Shown here: piece by piece, positions 17,494 through 24,768 of the stretch
Numbering within the stretch: position 1 is the first letter of the stretch
How the letters are laid out: every line of letters starts with the position of its first letter
NCBI RefSeq assembly: GCF_002074055.1
Contig: NZ_CP014619.1
Span: forward strand, 1,178,001 to 1,242,000
DNA length: 64,000 bases
Direction of reading: 5' to 3'
DNA from: Frondihabitans sp. 762G35
GTDB taxonomy: Bacteria; Actinomycetota; Actinomycetes; Actinomycetales; Microbacteriaceae
The notes under the pieces: model-generated
The model's input: only the letters and a program-made list of their open reading frames with translations
Database searches by the model: none
Told to the model about the DNA's origin: nothing
Position numbers and translations under genes: made by a program

Positions 17494-18512
17494 CAGGCGG
17501 CCGGCTTCGCGAAGTGCCGGTCGACGGAGGATTCGTCGCCCATCTGGCCGCCCTGAAGCGCCGAGGAGGCCTCGTGGACCTCGCCCGGTCGGCTGGCGAA
17601 CCAGTCGATGGTCCGTTTGAGTCCCTCGAGGATGTTGACGCGCGGAGTCCAGGAGAGATGCCTGAAGGCGAGCTCGATGTTGGGGCGCCGACGAGTCGGG
17701 TCGTCCTGTGGCAGTGGGAAGTACTCGATCTCCGACGACGAGCCGGAGAGCGCGATCACGAGTTCGGCGAGGCTGGAGACGGTGCGCTCGGCGGGGTTTC
17801 CGATGTTGATCGGACCCGTCTCCCGCGAGTCGAGCATTGCGACGAGTCCGCGGATCAGGTCGTCGACGTAGCAGAAGCTCCGCGTCTGACTGCCGTCGCC
17901 GTAGATCGTGATCGCATCATCATTGAGAGCCTGCGCGATGAACGAAGTGACGACCCGACCGTCGTTGGCACGCATGCGAGGACCGTAGGTGTTGAAGATC
18001 CGGACGATTCCGACGTTCGTACCACGGGTCCTGGAGTAGGCCATCGACACGGCTTCGGCGTAGCGCTTCGCCTCGTCGTAGACGCTGCGCGGTCCGACCG
18101 GGTTCACGTGCCCCCAGTAGTCCTCGCGCTGCGGATGGACATGGGGATCGCCGTAGACCTCGCTCGTCGATGCAACGATGAAACGGGCGCCGTGCGAATC
18201 CGCGAGCTCCAGCATTCTCTCCGTACCGCGACTGCCCACCAGGAGCGTCTCGAGTGGCATGCGGTGATAATCGGGCGGTGATGCGGCACTGGCCAGGTGA
18301 GCCACGGCGTCGACGTGCCGGCTCGGGGCGACCCAGGTGGTGACATCCTCTTCGACGATGGTGAAATCCGGGTGGTCCAGGAGAGCGGTCAGATTCTCGA
18401 GACGTCCGGTCGACAGATTGTCGACGCAGGTGACCGAGTCGCCACGGGCTATGAGGGCTTCGCAGAGATGGGATCCTAGGAATCCCGCTCCGCCGGACAC
18501 GACAACATGCAC
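17493..18512 (-). CDS. UDP-glucuronate decarboxylase (UDP-xylose synthase) family SDR
   Basis: 339 aa from the GTG at 18512, chosen because AAGAGG lies 7-8 bp upstream; a longer ATG start at 18557 would add 15 Arg-rich residues before the Rossmann fold. The NAD motif is SGGAGFLGS. The family hallmark HLASAASPPDY follows, then STSEVYGDP (about 115-123), the YWGHVNPVGPRSVYDEAKR block with Tyr145 and Lys149, and the NTYGPRM and GDGSQTRSF motifs. It decarboxylates UDP-glucuronate to UDP-xylose or the 4-keto intermediate. It is the first gene of the polysaccharide operon; its promoter must lie in the unusually AT-rich gap upstream. Confidence 0.92.
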   Translation of the reverse strand: MHVVVSGGAGFLGSHLCEALIARGDSVTCVDNLSTGRLENLTALLDHPDFTIVEEDVTTWVAPSRHVDAVAHLASAASPPDYHRMPLETLLVGSRGTERMLELADSHGARFIVASTSEVYGDPHVHPQREDYWGHVNPVGPRSVYDEAKRYAEAVSMAYSRTRGTNVGIVRIFNTYGPRMRANDGRVVTSFIAQALNDDAITIYGDGSQTRSFCYVDDLIRGLVAMLDSRETGPINIGNPAERTVSSLAELVIALSGSSSEIEYFPLPQDDPTRRRPNIELAFRHLSWTPRVNILEGLKRTIDWFASRPGEVHEASSALQGGQMGDESSVDRHFAKPAA

Positions 18513-18963
18513 AGCTGTACCTCTTCTTCGGGGGAGAGTTCGCGGAAAACGAGACACCAGCCGAAGCGAGGAAGAGTGGGTGTCTCGACCTGGGATCCGC
18601 GTCGCTGATGATCGTGAGGCGAGACTAATTGACGCGCGGATTCGTGTGAGAAAAAATCAGGTCGCCGGACACCGAGCGCGTCCGGCCTCACCCGTTTGAT
18701 GATTTCGACGATTCCGGGTGAAAGTAACCGAACGAACAGGTTCGTCTACTGTTGGACGCCCTGGACACGACGCATCATTCGCCCTGTCCCCTCGAAGGGG
18801 GACATTTTCGACAGTTTTCGACGGACGATGGTCGAAATGGACAGATCTTCGGCAGGCGCTGGAAATCCGTACGAAACACTTGGCCCGACCTTATCGGGTG
18901 AGGTGGCCATACCGTCGACGGGAAAATCACCCTCGGCGGCGCGAGGCGGCGGCACGGCACTGA
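18513..18963. other. Intergenic regulatory region upstream of the polysaccharide operon
   Basis: No gene is supported here. The region is visibly less GC-rich than its surroundings. It contains direct copies of TTTTCGAC at 18805 and 18815, an inverted repeat TTTCGAC-N8-GTCGAAA at 18816-18837, and a palindrome ACGAAC-AG-GTTCGT at 18732-18745. These are candidate operator sites for the minus-strand operon. Reading frames that cross it lack codon bias or ribosome binding sites. Confidence 0.55.
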
Positions 18964-19422
18964 TCAGACCGCGGCTCCTGCGCTCCGCGTCATCGTCACG
19001 TCGCCGGGGGAGACCTCGCGCCCGTCGGCGGTGACGAAGGCGAGACGGACGGCATCGCCGGAGCCGCCGTCGCGGTAGGCGGCGCGGGGCCCGGCTTCGA
19101 CGGGACGGTGCTTGCCCCCCCAGGAGCCGAGGGCCGCGAGAACGGGGACGAGCTCGCGGCCGGCCTCGGTCAGGAGGTACTCGTCGCGCTCGCGCTCGCC
19201 GGGCTCCCGGTAAGAGCGCCGCTCGAAGACACCGACCTCGACGAGGGACGCGAGGCGCGCCGCCAGGACGTCGGGGGAGACGCCGAGCGACGCGCGGAAG
19301 TCGGAGAACCGCGTGGTGCCGAAGAAGGCGTCGCGGACGACGAGGAGCGCCCACCGCTCGCCGAGGACGTCGAGGCTGCGGGCGATGCCGCAGGTGGGGT
19401 CCGGGCAGGATCGGGGTGCCAT
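18964..19422 (-). CDS. HxlR-family winged-helix transcriptional regulator
   Basis: 152 aa from the internal ATG at 19422 (MAPRSCPDPTCG). The longer frame upstream is Arg-rich and runs across the divergent promoter. The HxlR winged helix is clear: CGIARSLDVLGERWALLVVR, then FSDFRASLGVSPDVLAARL, and the wing RREPGERERDEYLLT-like segment. The N-terminal Cys residues (CPDPTC) are the usual redox or electrophile-sensing feature of this family. It is divergent from an MFS exporter with only 53 bp between start codons, so it most likely regulates that pump. Confidence 0.9.
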   Translation of the reverse strand: MAPRSCPDPTCGIARSLDVLGERWALLVVRDAFFGTTRFSDFRASLGVSPDVLAARLASLVEVGVFERRSYREPGERERDEYLLTEAGRELVPVLAALGSWGGKHRPVEAGPRAAYRDGGSGDAVRLAFVTADGREVSPGDVTMTRSAGAAV

Positions 19423-19438
19423 GGCACCAGCGTACCTC

Positions 19439-19456
19439 GGTTGGCAATTCCTATCC
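19439..19456. promoter_or_regulatory. Candidate HxlR operator (imperfect palindrome centred on AATT)
   Basis: GGTTGGCAATTCCTATCC matches its own reverse complement at 12 of 18 positions. It overlaps the -35 hexamer of the MFS gene and lies between the two divergent starts, as expected for an autoregulated repressor site. Confidence 0.45.
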
Positions 19457-19469
19457 AGAGGGGTAGGGT
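19441..19469 (+). promoter_or_regulatory. Sigma70-type promoter of the MFS gene
   Basis: TTGGCA at 19441-19446 and TAGGGT at 19464-19469 are separated by exactly 17 bp. The ATG of the MFS gene follows at 19476, so the transcript would be leaderless or nearly so. Confidence 0.5.
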
Positions 19470-19475
19470 CGCCGC

Positions 19476-20696
19476 ATGCCCGCTCGGAACCGCCTCGCCT
19501 TCTGGACCTGCGCCGCCGTCCTCGCCCTCGCGCTGTGGACGAGCGGCGCCGCGACACCGGTCTACCCGCTCTACTCCGCCGACTGGCATCTCACGCCGAT
19601 CCTCACGACGTCGATCTTCGCCGTGTATCCGCTCGTGCTCGTCGTCGTGCTGCTCGTGTTCGGCGACCTCAGCGACACGGTCGGCAGGAGGGCGAGCATC
19701 CTGCTGGGAGTCGCCGCTCAGATCGTGGGGGTCGTGCTCTTCGCGGTCGCGCCCGACGTGGTGTGGGTACTCGTCGGCCGGGCCTTCATGGGGCTGGGCG
19801 TCGGCCTCGCGCTCAGCCCCGCGACGGCCAAGATGATCGACATCGCCGGGCCCGCTGCCTCGGCGCGGACGGGCGCGATCAGCACCGCCTCCACCGCCAC
19901 CGGACTCGTGTTCGCGACCCTCGTCGGAGGCGCGCTCGTGCAGTACGCGCCGTTCCCGCTGCATCTGACCTATTGGGTCCTGCTCGGGGCGGAGCTCGTC
20001 GTGCTGGTGCTCGTCTGGCGGCTCGATCGCGACCGTGACCCGGCGGCAGGCCGCTGGCGGCCGCGCGGCATCTCCGTGCCGCGCTCGCTCTGGGGCGCCG
20101 TCGTCGCGGCAGCGGTCTGCGTCAGCGCCTCGTACGCGCTCGGTGGCGTCGTGATGTCGCTGGGAGCGTCGATCGGCAAGCAGCTGATCGGCACGGACGA
20201 CGCCTTCGTCACCGGGTCGATCCTGGCCCTGTCGATGGTCGTGATCGGCGTCGTGGCGCTGGTGTCGCGCCGCATCCCGCTCGTCGTGGCCACGCCCATC
20301 GCCCTCGTGGCCACGGGGCTGGCCTTCACGGCCCTCGTCGCGGCGGCGAGCACGCGCTCACTTGCGCTGTTCCTGGTGTTCTGCGTGTTCGCGGGGGTCG
20401 GCTACAGCCTCTTCTTCGCCGCCGGGCTCCAGATCGTCGGCCGCTTCGCCCCGGCGCACCACCGCGCCGGGACGCTGTCCGCCGTCTACCTCGCCGCCTA
20501 CCTCGTCCAGGGGGCGTCGGCTCTGTGGCTCGGGGCGGAGGCGACCGCCGGCGGTCTGCAGCGCGCCGTGGACCTCGGCGCGCCCGTCATCGTGGCGCTC
20601 GCGGCGGTGGCCCTCGTGTTCGTGCTGCTCCTCGCCCGCTCGTCGCGCGGCGGGGCGGCCTCCTCCGCCGCGGGAGAGGCCGCCTCCGAGGCGTGA
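19476..20696 (+). CDS. MFS transporter (drug efflux-like)
   Basis: 406 aa with about 12 hydrophobic segments. The family loop between helices 2 and 3 is present (FGDLSDTVGRRASILLG), as is a GRAFMGLGVGLALSPATAKM segment in helix 4. The C-terminal 25 residues are Ser/Ala/Glu-rich and cytosolic. It sits head-to-head with the HxlR regulator, which implies inducible efflux of a small molecule. The substrate cannot be deduced from sequence. Confidence 0.9.
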   Translation: MPARNRLAFWTCAAVLALALWTSGAATPVYPLYSADWHLTPILTTSIFAVYPLVLVVVLLVFGDLSDTVGRRASILLGVAAQIVGVVLFAVAPDVVWVLVGRAFMGLGVGLALSPATAKMIDIAGPAASARTGAISTASTATGLVFATLVGGALVQYAPFPLHLTYWVLLGAELVVLVLVWRLDRDRDPAAGRWRPRGISVPRSLWGAVVAAAVCVSASYALGGVVMSLGASIGKQLIGTDDAFVTGSILALSMVVIGVVALVSRRIPLVVATPIALVATGLAFTALVAAASTRSLALFLVFCVFAGVGYSLFFAAGLQIVGRFAPAHHRAGTLSAVYLAAYLVQGASALWLGAEATAGGLQRAVDLGAPVIVALAAVALVFVLLLARSSRGGAASSAAGEAASEA

Positions 20697-20762
20697 CGCC
20701 GGTGGGTGCCGACGTGACGTCGCGGCGTGCGGACGTGACGCCGGCGCGTGCGGGCGTGCCGG

Positions 20763-21509
20763 CTAAGCGACGTGCTCGTCGAGGAACGCCAGGGTGGCCC
20801 GCCAGGCGTCGGCCGCGTACCCGGCGTCGTAGGCGTGCGGGTTGCGGTCGTTGAAGAAGGCGTGGCCCGTGCCCGCGTAGACGGTCGGGGTGAAGTCGAC
20901 CCCCGCCTTCGTCATCGCCGCGGTGACCTCGGGCAGCCCGTCGATCAGGCGTTCGTCCTGATCGCCGTAGAACGCCAGGATCGGGGCGGTGACGTCGCCG
21001 AGGGTCGTCTCCTCCGGGGGTGCGCCGTAGAACGGGACCGCGGCCCGGATCCGGGGGTCGGCCGCGGCCAGGGCGAAGCTGTAGGTCCCGCCGAAGCAGA
21101 ACCCGGTCACCGCGGGTCGTCCGTCGACGCCGGGCTGCGACTCCAGCAGGTCGAGCGTCTTCCGGAGCGACGGGATCGCCCACCGGGCGTACTCGGGCGA
21201 GCGGATGGGGGACGCGGCCTCCCGCATCCGAGGCTGGACGGTGCTCTTCGCCTCGTCGTCCTCGCCCGCCATGATCGCGAGGAGCTCCTCGCCGAGGGCG
21301 GGTTGCATGCCGCCGCGGCTGAGGATGTCGGGGGCCGCCGCCACCCAGCCCTCGAGGGCGAACCGGTCGGCGATGTCGCGGATGTGGTCGACGAGGCCCC
21401 AGATCTCGTGGATCACGACGAGCCCGCCCTTGACGGCGACGCCGTCCGGGGGAGTCGCGAGGTGCACGTCGAAGGGGCCGTCGTTGTCGAGCTGGACCGT
21501 CTCTGCCAT
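20763..21509 (-). CDS. Dienelactone hydrolase family alpha/beta-hydrolase
   Basis: 248 aa from the ATG at 21509. The alpha/beta-hydrolase core is GGLVVIHEIWGLVDHIRDIADR. The nucleophile Cys138 lies in VTGFCFGGTYSF (G-x-C-x-G), with an Asp in FYGDQDERL and a His in GTGHAFFN completing the DLH triad. The family hydrolyses dienelactone to maleylacetate, but many relatives act on other esters. A maleylacetate reductase occurs in this window 40 kb away; the linkage is too loose to assign a pathway. It is divergent from the amine oxidase gene. Confidence 0.88.
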   Translation of the reverse strand: MAETVQLDNDGPFDVHLATPPDGVAVKGGLVVIHEIWGLVDHIRDIADRFALEGWVAAAPDILSRGGMQPALGEELLAIMAGEDDEAKSTVQPRMREAASPIRSPEYARWAIPSLRKTLDLLESQPGVDGRPAVTGFCFGGTYSFALAAADPRIRAAVPFYGAPPEETTLGDVTAPILAFYGDQDERLIDGLPEVTAAMTKAGVDFTPTVYAGTGHAFFNDRNPHAYDAGYAADAWRATLAFLDEHVA

Positions 21510-21682
21510 GTCTCGAGCCAAGCACGCGAGGCTCTCGACGGTCTGGGCTGCGGGGTGCGCTCCGGGCAGCGGACCACGACCGGGGGCCGCATCGGCAGAT
21601 CCCCGCTCGACGCGCGCCACTCCGGCACGGCCTCCGTCGGAGGTGCCCGCTACGGTCGAGTCACCGTCATCCAAGGAGCCCC

Positions 21683-23692
21683 ATGTCGACGCATCCTCTC
21701 GAGCCCCTGTCCGCCTCCGAGCTGGAGCGGGTCGCGGCCGTCCTGAAGCGCGATCGCGGTCTGCGCGACACCGCGCGGTTCGTCTTCATCGAGCTCCACG
21801 AGCCGCCGAAGGCCGACGTGCTGGCCTGGACGCCGGGCGAGCCGTTCGAGCGGCGCGGGTTCGCCATCCTGCGCGAGCGGGCGGAGCGGGCCACCTACGA
21901 GGCCGTCGTATCGCTGACGAGCGACGCCGTCGTGTCGTTCGAGCGCATCGACGACGTCCAGCCGCCCATCACCGTCGAGGAGTTCGACATCGCGGAGGAG
22001 CTCGTCCGGAAAGACGAGCGCTGGCGCGACGCGCTCCGGCTCCGCGGAGTCACCGACTTCGACCTGCCCATGATCGACAAGTGGTCGTCGGGCTACACCG
22101 GGGAGTCCGACTCGACCGAGCGGCGTCTCGCTCGGCTGCTCACCTTCGTGAGGAGCGGCGAGCACGAGAACGGCTACGCGCGCCCGGTCGAAGGGCTCAT
22201 CGTCACGATCGACATGGACACCTGGGAGGTGCTCGACGTCACCGACCACGGGGTCGTCCCGCTGCCCCCGTCGACCGGGAACTTCGAGGCGGAGTTCTTC
22301 TCCCGCGAGGGCAACTACCCGCTGATCGAGGGCTACCGCGAGGCGATGAAGCCGATCGAGATCAGCCAGCCGCAGGGCTCGAGCGTCTCGATCGACGGTC
22401 ACTCCCTCTCGTGGGGTCCCTGGCGCCTCGAGATCGGCTACACGCCCCGCGAGGGCGTCGTGCTGCACGACGTCCGCTACGTCGACAAGGGGAAGACGCG
22501 GCCGATCCTCTACCGCGGCTCCCTCGCCGAGATGTACGTCCCCTACGGCGACCCCGCGGCCACGCACTGGAACAAGAACGTCTTCGACGAGGGCGAGTAC
22601 GGCCTCGGCGTCCTGGCCAACTCGCTCGAGCTCGGCTGCGACTGCGTGGGCGAGATCCTCTACCTCGACGCCGTGGTCAACGACCAGGACGGCGGGGCGA
22701 TCACCATCCCCAACGGCATCTGCGTGCACGAGGAGGACGCCGGGATCGGCTGGAAGCACACCGAGTACCGCGACGGCCGAGGCGAGGTGCGCCGCAACCG
22801 CCGCCTGGTCATCTCGTTCTTCGTCACCGTCGGCAACTACGACTACGGCTTCTACTGGAACCTGCACCTCGACGGCTCCATCGAGCTCGAGGTGAAGCTC
22901 ACCGGCATCATCTCGACCGGGGCGCTCCTGCCCGGCAGTCTGCAGCCCGGCGACGAGCCCGGCCACGGCACGATCGTCGCCCCGCAGCTCTACGGTCCGC
23001 ACCACCAGCACTTCTTCAGCGTCCGCCTCGACATGCAGGTCGACGGCCAGCGCAACACCGTGGAGGAGCTCAACTCGGAGGCCGTCCCGGCCGGGCCCGA
23101 CAACCCGTGGGGCAGCGCCTGGCGGGTCACGAAGACGCCGATCGAGTCGGAGGCCATGTCGGCCAGAGACGCCTCGCCGTCGACGGCGCGCAACTGGCTG
23201 GTCACCTCGTCCGACACGGTCAACGGCGTCGGCGGCAGGCCGGCCTACCTGATCGAGCCGGGAGCCGCCGCTCCGTTCTTCGCGCAGGAGGGGTCGCAGC
23301 AGCTCAACCGCGGTCGGTTCGCCACGAAGCAGCTCTGGGTGACGAAGTACGACCCGGCCGAGCGCTACGCGGCGGGCGACTACATCGCGCAGGAGCCCGT
23401 CGCCGGCGGCGTCTCGCGCTTCGTCGAGGCCGGGCGACCCCTCGTCGACGAGGACGTCGTCTGCTGGTACACCGTCGGGGTGCACCACGTCGTGCGCCCG
23501 GAGGACTGGCCGGTCATGCCGGTCGCGCGCGCCGGCTTCCACCTCAAGCCGGTCGGCTTCTTCGACGGCAACCCGATGCTCGACCTGCCGCCGGAGCCGA
23601 TGGGCGACCACTGCTCGCACCATGGCGGCGGCGGCGGTGTCGGTGACGCCGGCGATCCGCACGAGCACGGGAGCGACGCGCACCACGGGTAG
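21683..23692 (+). CDS. Copper-containing primary-amine oxidase with His-rich tail
   Basis: 669 aa, ATG 21683 with AAGGAG 5 bp upstream. It oxidatively deaminates primary amines to aldehydes with H2O2 release. The topaquinone precursor is Tyr386 in VGNYDYGFYW (N-Y-D-Y). The catalytic base Asp is in the FDEGEY motif. The copper ligands are HxH in GPHHQHFFSVRLD plus a late His in GVHHVVRPEDWPVMP. No signal peptide is seen, so it is probably cytosolic as in Arthrobacter phenylethylamine oxidase. The last 30 residues (CSHHGGGGG..., then DPHEHGSDAHHG) form a His-rich tail that could buffer or load copper. Confidence 0.95.
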   Translation: MSTHPLEPLSASELERVAAVLKRDRGLRDTARFVFIELHEPPKADVLAWTPGEPFERRGFAILRERAERATYEAVVSLTSDAVVSFERIDDVQPPITVEEFDIAEELVRKDERWRDALRLRGVTDFDLPMIDKWSSGYTGESDSTERRLARLLTFVRSGEHENGYARPVEGLIVTIDMDTWEVLDVTDHGVVPLPPSTGNFEAEFFSREGNYPLIEGYREAMKPIEISQPQGSSVSIDGHSLSWGPWRLEIGYTPREGVVLHDVRYVDKGKTRPILYRGSLAEMYVPYGDPAATHWNKNVFDEGEYGLGVLANSLELGCDCVGEILYLDAVVNDQDGGAITIPNGICVHEEDAGIGWKHTEYRDGRGEVRRNRRLVISFFVTVGNYDYGFYWNLHLDGSIELEVKLTGIISTGALLPGSLQPGDEPGHGTIVAPQLYGPHHQHFFSVRLDMQVDGQRNTVEELNSEAVPAGPDNPWGSAWRVTKTPIESEAMSARDASPSTARNWLVTSSDTVNGVGGRPAYLIEPGAAAPFFAQEGSQQLNRGRFATKQLWVTKYDPAERYAAGDYIAQEPVAGGVSRFVEAGRPLVDEDVVCWYTVGVHHVVRPEDWPVMPVARAGFHLKPVGFFDGNPMLDLPPEPMGDHCSHHGGGGGVGDAGDPHEHGSDAHHG

Positions 23693-23729
23693 GGGTGGGC
23701 TCGGGCATCCTGCGGGCGGCCTCGCGGTT

Positions 23730-23758
23730 TTCAGGAGTTCGCCGCGGCGGCTCCTGAA
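23730..23758. terminator. Hairpin after the amine oxidase gene
   Basis: TTCAGGAG at 23730-23737 pairs with CTCCTGAA at 23751-23758 around a GC-rich 13-base loop. It lies 37 bp after the stop. Further CCTGAG motifs follow, including TCCTGAGTTGCG twice, 20 bp apart (23814 and 23834), so this may be part of a repeated element. Confidence 0.5.
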
Positions 23759-23891
23759 GTGCGCGCCGGGCGGGGCTCGATCGCCTGAGGAATGTGTCCC
23801 GCAGGGGGCGTGCTCCTGAGTTGCGTTTTTCAGTCCTGAGTTGCGGCGCGGGGCCCGTCGCGGCGCTCGACGGTGCGGCGCGCGTGCGGGG

Positions 23892-24266
23892 CTAGTGCGA
23901 GCCCGGTACGCGCTTCAGGGTGACGAAGGTCGTGGCTCCTGCGGAGAGGGCGATCGTGGTGCCGTCGTCGGAGAAGCGCGCGGTGTACTTCTGGCTGTAG
24001 GGCTTCTGCACCACCTGGAGGGTGTACGTGTCGCCGCTCCGGCCGATGATGTGGCACATGCCCGGGGTCCGGCTGGTGACGATCTTCGAATCGCGGTAGA
24101 GCATGTTGGTGCAGTTGCCGACGTCGCTGATCGTCTTGTCGCTGGAGCCGTCCGAGGCGGTCCAGACGCCGGCGAGGTTCGGGAAGCTCGGGCTGCACCC
24201 GCTGAGCAGGGCGGCGCAGGAGGCGGCTATCGCAACGGCGACCACAGGACGGGCGGACTTCTTCAC
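23892..24266 (-). CDS. Small secreted lipoprotein of unknown function
   Basis: 124 aa. A lysine-rich start and hydrophobic stretch lead to the lipobox LLSGC (MKKSARPVVAVAIAASCAAL), so it should be lipid-anchored outside the membrane. The mature part begins SPSFPNLAGVWTASDG and resembles small beta-rich domains. Two Cys (GNCTNML, GMCHIIG) may form a disulfide. It converges on the amine oxidase gene and is divergent from the tRNA region. Confidence 0.85.
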   Translation of the reverse strand: MKKSARPVVAVAIAASCAALLSGCSPSFPNLAGVWTASDGSSDKTISDVGNCTNMLYRDSKIVTSRTPGMCHIIGRSGDTYTLQVVQKPYSQKYTARFSDDGTTIALSAGATTFVTLKRVPGSH

Positions 24267-24354
24267 GGGGCGGCTTTCGTTTCGCGAACTGACCTCCAGC
24301 CTAGCGAGCGTCGCCCCGCCATTCGGCTGGTCCGCCGGGCCCCTCCCGGTCGGG

Positions 24355-24406
24355 TATGCTGTTCAGGTTGCTCCGGTCGAGCAACACCAAGAGCCCTTGC
24401 GGGCTC
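24355..24406 (+). promoter_or_regulatory. Promoter and two tandem hairpins upstream of the tRNA-Pro region
   Basis: A -10-like TATGCT at 24355-24360 is followed by GTTGCTC-N5-GAGCAAC (24367-24385) and GAGCCC-TTGC-GGGCTC (24391-24406). The second hairpin abuts the tRNA-like sequence that begins at 24408, and may mark an RNA processing point. Confidence 0.45.
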
Positions 24407-24407
24407 T

Positions 24408-24479
24408 CGGGCTGTGGCGCAGCTTGGTAGCTCACTTGACTGGGGGTTAAGTGGTTTACCGCTCTCCGGTCGGCCCGAA
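24408..24479 (+). pseudogene. tRNA-Pro-like pseudogene
   Basis: The first 40 or so bases are almost identical to the functional tRNA-Pro(GGG) 91 bp downstream, including the anticodon loop CTGGGGG. The 3' half diverges: the T-loop consensus TTCAAATC is missing, and only a stunted ACCG-CTCTC-CGGT arm is possible. The D-stem is also damaged (GCTC in place of GCGC). A 3' acceptor CGGCCCG can still pair. It is probably the remains of an older duplication or integration at this tRNA. Confidence 0.75.
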
Positions 24480-24498
24480 CAACTGAAAAACAATGCCA

Positions 24499-24573
<75 letters not shown>

Positions 24574-24576
24574 AGA

Positions 24577-24612
24577 AAATCCCTGATGAGAAGCAATTTT
24601 CATCAGGGATTT
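24577..24612. terminator. Hairpin directly after tRNA-Pro, element-derived
   Basis: AAATCCCTGATGA at 24577-24589 pairs perfectly with TCATCAGGGATTT at 24600-24612 around a 10-base loop. A T-rich TTGTTGTTT follows. It starts 4 bp after the attL repeat and would replace the native tRNA terminator now displaced to 43933. Confidence 0.75.
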
Positions 24613-24636
24613 GTTGTTTCTGAACGTCGTTTTCTC

Positions 24637-24740
24637 TGGTCCCCCTCTGGTCCCCCTGGACAGGCAGGCGTGGTCGACCTGTGGATGACAGAATCCGTCG
24701 CGATGCCCTGTCTGTGGATAAGGGGACCAAAAGGGGACCA
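24637..24740. promoter_or_regulatory. Candidate integrase arm-type sites, left end
   Basis: Four copies of GGGGACCA: two on the minus strand at 24637-24644 and 24648-24655, and two on the plus strand at 24722-24729 and 24733-24740. Within each pair the spacing is exactly 11 bp, one helical turn. The plus-strand pair also recurs inside the right end (43777-43795). Confidence 0.65.
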
Positions 24741-24768
24741 GAACGGTGGAAACTCACGACTGAGCCGC

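Noticed and set aside
18696-19034. Short plus-strand frame in the gap upstream of the uxs operon
   Set aside because: No conserved motif, ends in an Arg run antisense to the HxlR gene, and crosses likely operator sequences.
20763-21509. Dienelactone hydrolase as part of the hydroxyquinol pathway
   Set aside because: It lies about 37 kb from the catabolic cluster and pairs with an amine oxidase gene; hydroxyquinol cleavage does not need it.
24408-24479. A second functional tRNA-Pro
   Set aside because: Lacks the T-loop consensus and has a damaged D-stem, so it is called a pseudogene.
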